From assembly GCF_900115095.1 (NCBI RefSeq), contig NZ_FOVH01000014.1, positions 62,001 to 126,000 of the forward strand: 64,000 bases of DNA. The letters run 5' to 3'. Under the pieces are notes generated by a model. The model made no database searches, was not told the origin of the DNA, and worked only from the letters and a program-made list of their open reading frames with translations. Origin of the DNA: Actinomadura madurae. GTDB lineage: Bacteria; Actinomycetota; Actinomycetes; Streptosporangiales; Streptosporangiaceae. The position numbers were made by a program, and so were the translations under genes. The stretch's first letter is position 1. Every line of letters begins with the position of its first letter. Positions 24,036-32,434 of this stretch are shown here, one piece after another.

Positions 24036-24707
24036 ATGGTGAGGCGCGTGACCTCCGACACCCCGCGTCCGGGCCTGACCCGCGCGCGCATCGTGCAGGC
24101 GGCCGTCGCGCTGATCGAGCGGGAGGGCGCGGACGCGCTGTCGATGCGCCGCGTCGCGGCCGAGCTGGACGTCGCCGTCATGTCCCTCTACAACCACGTC
24201 CCGAACAAGGGCGCGCTGCTGGAGGGCGTCGCCGAGCACGTCGTGGCGGGCCTGGAGCTGCACGACGACCCGTCCGAGCCGTGGCAGGAACGCGCCCGCG
24301 CCCTCGTCCGGGCGTTCCGCAAGGTCGCCCACGACAACCCGCGCTGCATGTCGATCGTCCTCACCCACAAGGTCGACACCCCGGTCGGGCTGCGCCCCGC
24401 CGAGCGCGCCCTGGCGCTCGCCGCCGCGGCCGGGTTCGACGGGGAGACGTCCGTGCGCATCATGCGCGCCCTCCTCGCCTACGCGCTCGGCGCCCAGCTG
24501 CGCGAGATCGGTATGGCGAAGATGCTCGGGCACCTGGCCGAGAACGGCGCCGAGTCGTGGACGCGACTCGACCCGGAGGAGTTCCCGCACGTCCTCGCCT
24601 ACGGTCCCGCGCTGGCCGACGTCGATCCCGAGACCGACTTCGAGTTCGGCCTCGACCTGCTCATCGGGGCTCTGGAGGCGCTTCCCCGGCGGACAGGTAC
24701 GGGCTGA
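24036..24707 (+). CDS. TetR-family repressor with TetR_C-type ligand domain
   Basis: A 223-residue regulator. Helix-turn-helix at about residues 16-60: RARIVQAAVALIEREGADAL, then MRRVAAELDVAVMSLYNHVP with the YNHV/YxH variant characteristic of TetR proteins whose C-domain is of the TetR_C type (EFGLDLLIGALEAL at the end). It is divergent from the diiron/SDR pair and the twin palindromes lie in between, so those genes and its own are the probable targets; the inducer is presumably their substrate. ATG at 24036 follows GGGAGGGAG. Its last 47 nt overlap the end of the opposing TetR gene. Confidence 0.92.
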   Translation: MVRRVTSDTPRPGLTRARIVQAAVALIEREGADALSMRRVAAELDVAVMSLYNHVPNKGALLEGVAEHVVAGLELHDDPSEPWQERARALVRAFRKVAHDNPRCMSIVLTHKVDTPVGLRPAERALALAAAAGFDGETSVRIMRALLAYALGAQLREIGMAKMLGHLAENGAESWTRLDPEEFPHVLAYGPALADVDPETDFEFGLDLLIGALEALPRRTGTG

Positions 24708-25305
24708 GGCCCTTCCAGCAGAAATCGGTCATGTAGCGGGCCGCGTCCTTCGCCGACACGTCGGGCCGGCTCGTCTGCCACTGCGCGAGCCGCTCGCTCG
24801 CGCCGATGATGATCTCGGTGTAGGCGGCCACGGCGCCGGACGGCGCGGACGGCGCGAACGTCGCGAGCACCCCGGCGATCAGCGTGCTCTGCTGCCGCCG
24901 CGTCGACTCGACGGCCTCGATGGTCTCCGGCGAGGCGGCCGTCGGCTCGCGCAGCAGCATCGCGAACGACCTGCTGTGCTCGTCGATGAACTCGAAGTAG
25001 GCGACCATGCCGCGCCAGAGGATGTCCTCGGGGGTGGTCGCGCCCGCCATGGCCTTCCGCGTGACGTCGAACAGCTCGGCCTTGGACCGGCTCACGCAGG
25101 CGACGAGCAGCCCGTCCTTGGAGCCGAAGTACTCGTAGAGCATCGGCTTGGAGACCCCGCACCGCTCGGCGATCTCGTCCATGGAGGTGGCCTGGAAGCC
25201 GCGCTCGCCGAACACCTGCTCCGCCACGTCCAGCATCTGCCGCTCGCGCTCGGCCCGGGACATCCGGCGCCGGTGCGACGGGGGCCGCGATGTGGCGCCA
25301 CTCAC
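24661..25305 (-). CDS. TetR-family transcriptional regulator
   Basis: A 214-residue TetR protein. HTH at about residues 18-63: RQMLDVAEQVFGERGFQAT, MDEIAERCGVSKPMLYEYFGSKDGLL. The C-domain (FIDEHSRSFAMLLREP ... IIIGASERLAQW) matches regulators of fatty-acid or ketone catabolism. It is divergent from the flavin monooxygenase gene and a pair of TACYGNCRGTA sites lies between them. Tail-to-tail overlap of 47 nt with the preceding TetR gene means the two mRNAs are complementary at their 3' ends. Confidence 0.92.
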   Translation of the reverse strand: MSGATSRPPSHRRRMSRAERERQMLDVAEQVFGERGFQATSMDEIAERCGVSKPMLYEYFGSKDGLLVACVSRSKAELFDVTRKAMAGATTPEDILWRGMVAYFEFIDEHSRSFAMLLREPTAASPETIEAVESTRRQQSTLIAGVLATFAPSAPSGAVAAYTEIIIGASERLAQWQTSRPDVSAKDAARYMTDFCWKGLSPYLSAGEAPPEPR

Positions 25306-25328
25306 AGAAGAATCCCCTCTGTTGGACC

Positions 25329-25367
25329 TACCGTCAGTAACCTACTCCGGGTAACTTACCGGCAGTA
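25329..25367. promoter_or_regulatory. Repeated semi-palindromic operator upstream of monooxygenase
   Basis: taccgtcagta (25329-25339) and taccggcagta (25357-25367) are two copies of an 11-bp pseudo-palindrome (TACYGNCRGTA) centred 28 bp apart. Overlapping them, taacctact and agtaggtta form a longer inverted repeat. The site lies in the 83-nt gap between the TetR gene and the flavin monooxygenase gene. Confidence 0.8.
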
Positions 25368-25388
25368 GGTTATCCGAGAGGAGGGGTC

Positions 25389-26873
25389 ATGAGCGAGCGC
25401 GCCCCGGCGATCGTCATCATCGGCTCGGGATTCGCCGGCCTCGGCATGGCGATCCGGCTCAAGCGGTCCGGCTTCCACGACTTCGCCGTCCTGGAGAAGA
25501 GCGACGCGCTCGGCGGGACGTGGCACGACAACACCTACCCGGGCTGCGCCTGCGACGTCCCCTCCCACATGTACTCCTTCTCCTTCGAGCTGAACCCGCG
25601 CTGGACGCGCATGTTCGCGCCGCAGCCGGAGATCCGCGCCTACATGGAGCGCACCGCCGACAAGTACGGGGTGCGCCGGCACATCCGCTTCGGCGCGGCC
25701 GTCGACTCCATGGAGTACGACGACGCCGCCCGCCGCTGGAACGTCACGCTCGCCGACGGGTCCGTCCTCACCCCGAAGGCCATCGTGTCCGGCATCGGCG
25801 CCCTGCACGTCCCGTCCTATCCGGAGCTGCCGGGCATCGAGCGGTTCCAGGGGACGGCCTTCCACTCCGCCGAGTGGGACCACTCCTACGACCTCGCGGG
25901 CAAGCGGGTCGCCGTCATCGGGACGGGCGCGTCCGCGATCCAGTTCGTCCCGAAGGTCGCCGAGCAGGCGGCCGACCTCGTGGTGTTCCAGCGGACGCCG
26001 CCGTGGATCCAGCCCAAGCCGGACGTCGCCATCCCGGCGCCCGTCCGCACCCTCTTCGCGCGGGTCCCGGGCGCCGCCCGCGCCTTCCGCGGCGGCATCT
26101 ACTGGGCGCTGGAGGCCCGCGCCGTCGGCTTCACCATCGACCCGCGCCTGTCCGGGCCGCAGGAGCGCCTCGCCCGCCGGCACATGGAGAGGCAGATCCC
26201 CGACCCGGAACTGCGCGCCAAGGTGACGCCGGACTACCGGATCGGCTGCAAGCGGATCCTGCTGTCCAACGACTACTATCCGGCGCTCGCCCGCCCCGAC
26301 GTGGAGGTCGAGACGTCCGGCGTCGCCGAGGTCCGGCAGAACTCGATCGTCACCGAGGACGGACGCGAGTACGAGGTCGACTGCATCATCTACGGCACCG
26401 GCTTCAGGGTGACCGACGCCATCACCGACCTGCGCGTCACCGGCCGCAACGGCACCAAGCTCCAGGAGATCTGGGCCGACGGCGTCGAGGCGCACCGCGG
26501 CACCACGATCCCCGGCATGCCGAACTTCTTCATGCTGCTCGGCCCGAACACCGGCCTCGGCCACAACTCCGTCGTCTTCATGATCGAAGTTCAGATCCAG
26601 CACGTGCTGAGCTGCCTGCGGCTGCTCCAGGAGACCGGCAGCGACACGATCGAGCCGAAGCCCGAGGCCCTCCGCCGCTTCAACGACCGCATGCAGAAGC
26701 GGCTGCGCCGCGCCGTCTGGAACGAGGGCGGCTGCAAGAGCTGGTACCTGGACGAGAACGGCGTCAACCGCGCCCTCTGGCCGGGCCACACGTTCGAGTT
26801 CTGGGCGAGCACCCCCGCACGGCGAAGCCGGACGAGTTCGTCCTCACCCGCTGAGGTAGGCATGGGGTCATGA
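25389..26873 (+). CDS. Flavin-containing (Baeyer-Villiger type) monooxygenase
   Basis: A 494-residue enzyme with two Rossmann sites, IIGSGFAGLG (10-19, FAD) and VIGTGASA (176-183, NADPH), and the Baeyer-Villiger fingerprint FQGTAFHSAEWD (153-164). It would insert oxygen next to a carbonyl of a ketone or steroid-like substrate. Controlled probably by the divergent TetR. The 3' end looks frameshifted: with one more C in the C5 run at 26812-26816 the chain would end PRTAKPDEFVLTR at 26854, as expected, instead of a serine-rich tail running four bases into the next gene. The catalytic part is intact. Confidence 0.92.
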   Translation: MSERAPAIVIIGSGFAGLGMAIRLKRSGFHDFAVLEKSDALGGTWHDNTYPGCACDVPSHMYSFSFELNPRWTRMFAPQPEIRAYMERTADKYGVRRHIRFGAAVDSMEYDDAARRWNVTLADGSVLTPKAIVSGIGALHVPSYPELPGIERFQGTAFHSAEWDHSYDLAGKRVAVIGTGASAIQFVPKVAEQAADLVVFQRTPPWIQPKPDVAIPAPVRTLFARVPGAARAFRGGIYWALEARAVGFTIDPRLSGPQERLARRHMERQIPDPELRAKVTPDYRIGCKRILLSNDYYPALARPDVEVETSGVAEVRQNSIVTEDGREYEVDCIIYGTGFRVTDAITDLRVTGRNGTKLQEIWADGVEAHRGTTIPGMPNFFMLLGPNTGLGHNSVVFMIEVQIQHVLSCLRLLQETGSDTIEPKPEALRRFNDRMQKRLRRAVWNEGGCKSWYLDENGVNRALWPGHTFEFWASTPARRSRTSSSSPAEVGMGS

Positions 26874-27250
26874 TGAAACCGCTGATGCCGCGATCGCTCG
26901 CCCGCTTCAACAGGGTCGTCACGAACCGGGTGCAGGGCGTCTACGCCCCCTACCTGCCGCCCTTCGCGATGATCGTGCACCGGGGCCGCCGCTCGGGCCG
27001 CGAGTACCGGACGCCGGTCACCGCGTTCCGCAGCGGCGGCCGGCTCATCGTCGGCCTCCCGTACGGCCGGGACGCCGACTGGGTCCGCAACCTGCTCGCC
27101 GAGGGACGCGGCGGCGTGGAACGCCTCGGCCGCGTCCGCCGGATAGGCAACCCGCGCGTGCTGACCGCCGCCGACTCCGCCGAACTCCCGCCCCCGGCCC
27201 GCCTCGCCACCCGCCACATGGACATCCTCGTCGCCGACCTCGAGGACTGA
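26870..27250 (+). CDS. Deazaflavin (F420)-dependent nitroreductase-family protein (DDN-like)
   Basis: A 126-residue single split-barrel domain: PPFAMIVHRGRRSGREYRTPV (about residues 30-50) is the conserved start of DDN/FDOR proteins in which the glycine/serine-arginine loop binds the F420 phosphate, followed by LIVGLPYGRDADWVRNLLA. These proteins use reduced F420 to reduce quinones or other acceptors. It follows the monooxygenase so tightly that co-transcription is almost certain. Two consecutive ATGs (26870, 26873) are possible starts. Confidence 0.88.
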   Translation: MMKPLMPRSLARFNRVVTNRVQGVYAPYLPPFAMIVHRGRRSGREYRTPVTAFRSGGRLIVGLPYGRDADWVRNLLAEGRGGVERLGRVRRIGNPRVLTAADSAELPPPARLATRHMDILVADLED

Positions 27251-27275
27251 CCGAACCGCGGCGAGGCGGCCCGGG

Positions 27276-27923
27276 TTACTTGGCGGTGGCGAAGATGGGG
27301 CGGAAGCCCGCGATGAGCTGGCGGATCACCGGGCGCTGCTCGGCGGGGGTGCGGCCGCGCAGGTCGTGGATGGGGTCGAGGCCGTCGTAGTACGGGGCGA
27401 GCGCGAGGAACGGCAGGACGGTCATCAGCCAGGTGGCGAGGACGTCGAGGTCGGCGTCCTCGCGGATGTCGCCCTGCGCCTTCCACAGGTGCAGCGTCGG
27501 GTGGATGACCTGCAGGTAGTGCTGGTTGGCGGTGTCGCGGACGACGGAGCGGACGCTGTTGTCGAGCTCGAAGTTCGTCGCCGCGGTGACGCCGCGCTCA
27601 AGCGGGTGGTCGGCCATGTACTCGGTCCAGTCGCACAGGACGTCGAACAGCCACTCGTCGAAGGTCTGGTCGAAGTCGATGCGCTCGATGCGGCGCTCCA
27701 TCTCCTCGCGGATGCGGCGGGACGTCTCGTCGCAGACGAACGCGAAGAACTCCAGCTTGTCGCTGAAGTACTGGAAGAGCGAGCCCTTGGCGATGCCGGC
27801 CTCGCGGGCGATGGTGTTGAGGCTGCCGGTCGAGTACCCGTGCTCCCCGAACTCGCGCATCGCCACTTCGAGCACGCGCTCGCGCTTGGCGACGTTCAGG
27901 CGGAACCAGGTCGACGTCGGCAT
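27276..27923 (-). CDS. TetR-family transcriptional regulator
   Basis: A 215-residue TetR protein: HTH at about residues 12-57 (RERVLEVAMREFGEHGYST, LNTIAREAGIAKGSLFQYFSDKLEF) and a long C-domain (TFDEWLFDVLCDWTEYMADHPLERG). It converges on the DDN gene with a 25-nt gap and has no divergent partner of obvious relation; the PucR gene lies downstream on the same strand's far side. No clear operator was seen in the 107-nt region upstream of it. Ligand unknown. Confidence 0.92.
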   Translation of the reverse strand: MPTSTWFRLNVAKRERVLEVAMREFGEHGYSTGSLNTIAREAGIAKGSLFQYFSDKLEFFAFVCDETSRRIREEMERRIERIDFDQTFDEWLFDVLCDWTEYMADHPLERGVTAATNFELDNSVRSVVRDTANQHYLQVIHPTLHLWKAQGDIREDADLDVLATWLMTVLPFLALAPYYDGLDPIHDLRGRTPAEQRPVIRQLIAGFRPIFATAK

Positions 27924-28030
27924 GGACCCCTTCGACTTTCCGTCATGAGCCGGTAACCAGAAGGTCAGGATAACGGTCCGTGGCGTCCCGTGTGACCCGA
28001 AGCGTCACCGGCGCCCCATGCCGGGCGCGG

Positions 28031-29263
28031 TCACCGGTCGCCGGGGACGCTCCGGCGGCCGGGCCTGCGGCGCCGGTACAGGCTCGCGGCGCGGAGGGTG
28101 GCGTCGAGGGAGAAGCGGGCGTCGGCGTCCTCCAGGCTGTCGCCGAGGTAGCTCTCCAGCTGGCGGAGCCGGTACCGGACGGTCTGGGGGTGGATCTTGA
28201 GCCGCTCGCCGATGTCGACCGCGGTCGCCCGGGTGGTGACGGACTCGGCGAGCGTCTCGACGAGGCGTTTGCGCTGCCCGTCCGACACGTCCCGCAGCGG
28301 TTCCAGATGCCGGCGGGTGAGCTCCTCGATCAGCGGCGGGTCGGACAGCAGCCACATGGTCATCAGGTGGTTCTGGCACGGGATGAGGGAGGCGTCCGGG
28401 ATGACGCCCTCCTCGGCGAGGGCGAGGACGCGGCGGGCCCAGCGCAGCGAGTGGGTCGCGCGTTCCAGCGGCAGGGTGAGGCCGAGGACGCAGCTCGCGT
28501 CGGCCAGGGCGGCGTGCAGCATGGCCTGGCGTTCCGCGGTGAGCGGTCCGGGGACGAGCAGGCACGGTTCGGCCGAGTCGAAGTCGATGAGGACGTCGGC
28601 GTCGAGCGCGGAGCGGGTGCAGGGCGCCTCGGGGTGGATGGCGACGAGGGTGGCCTCCGCCGGGAGCGGCCACCAGCCGGTGGACTTGGCGAGGTCCTCG
28701 ATGGCCTCGGGGACGACGGCGGGACGCTGCAGGATGAGGTGCAGCAGCCGGCGCCGCTCCTCGCGGCGGCGCACGTCCGCGTGGCAGGTGGCCTGCTGGT
28801 AGCCGAGGCGGGCCTGCGCGACGGCCTCGTCCAGGTAGACGAGCATGGCGTCGACGGTGGTCGCCACGACCGAGGTGGGGATCCGCTCGCGCTCGGCGAC
28901 GATGACCGTGCGGCGCCAGGCGACGTGGAAGGCGATCCGGGTCGCGGCCTGGAGGTGGTCGAGGGTGCGCCCCTCGACGGCCTCGAAGTGCCCGAAGGCG
29001 CGGCAGGTCTCGTCGCGCTGGGCGGTGGCGGCGGCGGGGTCGGCGTCCCTGTCGGCGAAGGAGGCCAGCAGCAGGCCGATGCCGTGCCGGAGGAGCTGGT
29101 CGTAGGCGGAGCGCTCCGGCCGGTCGTACTCCGGGATCGCCCGCTTGATCTCGGTGACGATCTCCCGCGCCACATCGGCCAGCTCCGCCCGCAGCAGGCC
29201 CAGGAAATCGGCGGAGGTGATCTGACTCCGGTCGTGTTCGGACAATTCCAATGCCTGGGACAT
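28031..29263 (-). CDS. PucR/CdaR-type transcriptional regulator, divergent from mce operon
   Basis: A 410-residue regulator. The N-terminal helical domain (about 15-160, RsbRD-like: ELADVAREIVTEIKRAIPEYDR, GRTLDHLQAATRIAFHVAWRR) is followed by a degenerate GGDEF-like domain and a C-terminal PucR-type helix-turn-helix (AVDIGERLKIHPQTVRYRLRQLESYLG). Two paralogues are at 48864 and 50311. It is transcribed away from the complete mce operon, so control of that operon is the natural inference. Start: ATG at 29263, with GGAGG 12 nt upstream; the ATG at 29284 is an alternative. Confidence 0.88.
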   Translation of the reverse strand: MSQALELSEHDRSQITSADFLGLLRAELADVAREIVTEIKRAIPEYDRPERSAYDQLLRHGIGLLLASFADRDADPAAATAQRDETCRAFGHFEAVEGRTLDHLQAATRIAFHVAWRRTVIVAERERIPTSVVATTVDAMLVYLDEAVAQARLGYQQATCHADVRRREERRRLLHLILQRPAVVPEAIEDLAKSTGWWPLPAEATLVAIHPEAPCTRSALDADVLIDFDSAEPCLLVPGPLTAERQAMLHAALADASCVLGLTLPLERATHSLRWARRVLALAEEGVIPDASLIPCQNHLMTMWLLSDPPLIEELTRRHLEPLRDVSDGQRKRLVETLAESVTTRATAVDIGERLKIHPQTVRYRLRQLESYLGDSLEDADARFSLDATLRAASLYRRRRPGRRSVPGDR

Positions 29264-29739
29264 GGGAAAGAGAAACCTCCGCATCGGGGCCGGCCGGGCA
29301 TCCGGCGCCGCGCCTTCCGTCCCGGCCGGGACGGCGGTGCCGGGTGGCGTGTGCCGAACGGAAGGGCGACACCCTGGGGCGAGATCGGAAACACCGCGAA
29401 CATAAAGTCGACCGTCGCCGCTGGCAAGGGTCGGCGGCGTGATCGGGTGCGGTTCGGTGCGGTTTTGCGCGCGATGTGACAAGAACGGCGTTCGGTTGCT
29501 GGCCCGGTGACAACCGGAGGCCGGCAGGCCCCTGGGGCAGGGGGCTGCGGGCCATCATGTTACCGCCCGGTAGTCACTGGGCGGCGAATCCCGGCCGAGC
29601 GGAGACTAAGCCGGTGACAAAAACGGCCGCCATTTATCGAATTGCGTCCTGAACCCCGTGCGACCCTATTGAATGCGAGAGCTACTCGGCCGTAACGTTC
29701 CGCCGGACAGAGCAGCCTTATCGCGAGTGGCGGTGTTCG
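29264..29739. promoter_or_regulatory. Divergent control region of PucR gene and mce operon
   Basis: A 476-nt region without a supported gene. It contains the 14-bp motif gtgacaaraacggc twice, at 29476-29489 and 29614-29627, and a partial copy gtgacaaccgg at 29507. The segment 29630-29720 is AT-richer than the surroundings and probably holds the mce promoter. The repeated motif is a candidate binding site for the adjacent PucR-type protein. Confidence 0.5.
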
Positions 29740-30753
29740 TTGGGAATTGAAGTCGTCGTGGAGGGCCTGACCAAAGCCTTCGGCACGCAGACGATCTGGC
29801 GCGGCGTCACCCTGACGCTGCCCGCCGGTGAGGTGAGCGTGCTGCTCGGGCCTTCCGGCACGGGCAAGACGGTCTTCCTCAAGTCGCTGGTCGGGCTGCT
29901 CAAGCCCGAGGAGGGCCGGGTGCTGATCGACGGCGTCGACATGGTCAACGACCCCGACCGCACGGTCTTCGAGGCCCGCAAGCGGTTCGGCCTGATGTTC
30001 CAGGACGGCGCCCTCTTCGGGTCCATGCCCCTCTACGACAACATCGCGTTCCCGCTCCGCGAGCACACCCGCAAGAAGGAGTCCGAGATCCGGCGGATCG
30101 TGATGGAGCGCATGGAGATGGTCGGGCTCGCCGGCGAGGAGCGCAAGCTGCCCGGCCAGATCTCCGGCGGCATGCGCAAGCGCGCCGGCCTCGCCCGCGC
30201 CCTCGTCCTCGACCCGGAGATCATCCTGTGCGACGAGCCCGACTCCGGCCTGGACCCCGTCCGCACCGCGCACATCTCCCAGCTGCTGATCGACGTCAAC
30301 GCGCGGATCGACGCGACCATGCTGATCGTCACGCACAACATCGACATCGCGGCGACCGTCCCGGACAACATCGGGATGCTGTACCGCCGCGACCTCATCG
30401 CGTTCGGCCCCCGCGAGGCGCTGCTCACCAGCGACGAGCCGGCCGTCACGCAGTTCCTGCACGGCGACACCCGCGGGCCGATCGGGATGTCGGAGGAGAA
30501 GGACGCCGCGCTGCTCGCCGCCGAGGCCGCCGCGGCCGCGGCCGCCCAGACCAACGGCCCGGCGCGCGGCCGCCGCACCATCGAGATCCCGCCGCAGCTG
30601 CGTCCCACCGCCGGGATGCCGCCCCGGCAGGCCGAGCGCCGGCACGCGCTGCGCGTCGACGCGATGCTCCCGCGGCTCTCCCACCAGGCGCAGCAGGCGA
30701 TCTGGGCCAACCGCAGGCACGTGGCGGAAGGCGGCGGCGATGGCGCGAACTGA
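29740..30753 (+). CDS. mceG: Mce transporter ATPase (MceG/Mkl-like)
   Basis: A 337-residue ABC ATPase of the MlaF/Mkl type. Walker A GPSGTGKT (37-44), Q-loop FQDGALF, signature SGGMRKR (142-148) and Walker B ILCDEPDSGLD (162-172) are intact; the variant SGGMRKR is typical of the lipid-importing Mce/Mla class. Beyond residue 245 an Ala-rich linker and a helical tail of about 90 residues follow, as in actinobacterial MceG, which use it to engage the permease. Start is TTG at 29740, giving the conserved N-terminus (L/M)GIEVVVEGLTKAFG. First gene of the first mce operon and the only Mce ATPase in the window. Confidence 0.93.
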   Translation: MGIEVVVEGLTKAFGTQTIWRGVTLTLPAGEVSVLLGPSGTGKTVFLKSLVGLLKPEEGRVLIDGVDMVNDPDRTVFEARKRFGLMFQDGALFGSMPLYDNIAFPLREHTRKKESEIRRIVMERMEMVGLAGEERKLPGQISGGMRKRAGLARALVLDPEIILCDEPDSGLDPVRTAHISQLLIDVNARIDATMLIVTHNIDIAATVPDNIGMLYRRDLIAFGPREALLTSDEPAVTQFLHGDTRGPIGMSEEKDAALLAAEAAAAAAAQTNGPARGRRTIEIPPQLRPTAGMPPRQAERRHALRVDAMLPRLSHQAQQAIWANRRHVAEGGGDGAN

Positions 30754-30806
30754 CGAGCCGACCGCACCGCGCGGCGACGCGCGCGGGCCCGAGGAAGGAG
30801 ACGCGC

Positions 30807-31595
30807 GTGGCGGCACCTGACACCGCCGTCCCCGGCGCCGGCGCGCTGCGCCAGGTCGGGCGGCTGTTCGCGCTCGCCGGGACGGTGCTGGCGATGACGT
30901 TCCGCCGGCCCTTCCAGCTCCGCGAGCTGATCCAGCAGTTCTGGTTCATCGCGTCGGTGGCCATCCTGCCGACCGCGCTCGTGTCCATCCCGTTCGGCGC
31001 GGTCATCTCGCTCCAGGTCGGGTCGCTGGCCAAGCAGCTCGGCGCGCAGTCGCTCACCGGCGGCGCCAGCGTCCTCGCGGTGGTGCAGCAGGCGAGCCCG
31101 CTGATCGTGGCGCTGCTGATCTCCGGCGCGGCCGGGTCGGCGATCTGCGCCGACCTCGGCTCCCGGACGATCCGCGAGGAGATGGACGCGATGGAGGTGA
31201 TGGGCGTCTCGCCCGTCCAGCGCCTCGTCGTCCCGCGCGTGCTGGCCTGCATGGCCGTCGCGGTGCTGCTCAACGGCCTGGTCTCCGTCGTCGGCGTCGC
31301 CGGCGGCTACTTCTTCAACGTGATGATGCAGGACGGGACGCCGGGCGCCTACCTCGCCTCGTTCTCCGCCCTCGCGCAGCTGCCCGACCTGTACGTCAGC
31401 GAGCTGAAGGCGCTGCTGTTCGGGTTCATCGCCGGGGTGGTGGCCGCATACCGCGGGCTGAACCCGAGCCCCGGCCCGAAGGGCGTCGGCGACGCGGTCA
31501 ACCAGTCGGTCGTCATCACGTTCCTGCTGCTGTTCTTCGTCAACCTCGTGCTGACGGCGATCTACCTCCAGGTCGTCCCCCCGAAGGGGGCGTGA
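30807..31595 (+). CDS. yrbEA: Mce ABC-transporter permease YrbEA (MlaE family)
   Basis: A 262-residue MlaE-family permease with about five transmembrane helices. Diagnostic segments are SIPFGAVISLQVGSLAKQLG, the EEMDAMEVMGVSPVQRLVVPR loop that contacts the ATPase (EExDALEVMGI motif) and GYFFNVMMQ. It forms the membrane channel with YrbEB. GTG start 7 nt after GGAAGGAG; it lies 53 nt after the ATPase gene and 1 nt before yrbEB, consistent with one transcript. Confidence 0.95.
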   Translation: MAAPDTAVPGAGALRQVGRLFALAGTVLAMTFRRPFQLRELIQQFWFIASVAILPTALVSIPFGAVISLQVGSLAKQLGAQSLTGGASVLAVVQQASPLIVALLISGAAGSAICADLGSRTIREEMDAMEVMGVSPVQRLVVPRVLACMAVAVLLNGLVSVVGVAGGYFFNVMMQDGTPGAYLASFSALAQLPDLYVSELKALLFGFIAGVVAAYRGLNPSPGPKGVGDAVNQSVVITFLLLFFVNLVLTAIYLQVVPPKGA

Positions 31596-31596
31596 C

Positions 31597-32433
31597 GTGG
31601 CGATCCCCGGTGCGCGCCGGTTCCGGCCGGTCAAGCTCGTCTCCTGGCTGGACGATCCCGGCGACCAGCTCGGCTTCTACGTCCGGGCGCTGCTGTGGAC
31701 GCCGCGCGCCCTGCGCCGCTACCTGCGCGAGTCGCTGCGGCTGCTCGGCGAGGTCGCCTTCGGCAGCGGCGCGCTCGCGGTCATCGGCGGCACCGTCGGC
31801 GTGATGATCGGCATGACGGTGTTCACCGGCGTGGTCGTCGGGTTGCAGGGCTACGCCGCGCTCGACCAGATCGGGTCCGCCGCGTTCACCGGCTTCGTGT
31901 CGGCCTACTTCAACACCCGGGAGATCGCGCCACTGGTGTCCGGCCTGGCGCTGTCGGCGACGGTCGGCGCGGGCTTCACCGCCCAGCTCGGCGCGATGCG
32001 GATCAACGAGGAGATCGACGCCCTGGAGGGCATGGGCATCCAGTCGGTGCCCTACCTGGTGACCACCCGCATCATCGCGGGCAGCGTGGCGATCGTCCCG
32101 CTGTACGGGATCGGGCTGCTCAGCTCCTACGTCGCGTCCAGACAGGTGACGCTCTGGTTCAACGGGCAGTCGGCAGGCACTTACGACCACTACTTCAACA
32201 TCTTCCTCGCCCCCGAGGACGTGGTCCTGTCGTTCGTCAAGGTGCTCATCTTCAGCGTCATGGTCGTGCTGGCGCACTGCTACTACGGCTACCGCGCGGT
32301 CGGCGGCCCCGCCGGCGTGGGCGTCGCCGTCGGCCGCGCGGTCCGCACCGCGATCGTGCTGATCAGCGTGACGGACTTCTTCATCAGCCTCGCCATCTGG
32401 GGCGCGACGACGACGGTGAAGGTGACGGGCTGA
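31597..32433 (+). CDS. yrbEB: Mce ABC-transporter permease YrbEB (MlaE family)
   Basis: A 278-residue second permease. GMTVFTGVVVGLQGYAALDQIG, GFTAQLGAMRINEEIDALEGMGI (ATPase coupling loop) and HCYYGYRAVGGPAGVGVAVGRAV are the conserved YrbEB segments. With YrbEA it makes the heterodimeric channel on which the MCE hexamer sits. GTG start immediately after the yrbEA stop; ends 1 nt before mceA. Confidence 0.95.
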   Translation: MAIPGARRFRPVKLVSWLDDPGDQLGFYVRALLWTPRALRRYLRESLRLLGEVAFGSGALAVIGGTVGVMIGMTVFTGVVVGLQGYAALDQIGSAAFTGFVSAYFNTREIAPLVSGLALSATVGAGFTAQLGAMRINEEIDALEGMGIQSVPYLVTTRIIAGSVAIVPLYGIGLLSSYVASRQVTLWFNGQSAGTYDHYFNIFLAPEDVVLSFVKVLIFSVMVVLAHCYYGYRAVGGPAGVGVAVGRAVRTAIVLISVTDFFISLAIWGATTTVKVTG

Positions 32434-32434
32434 C

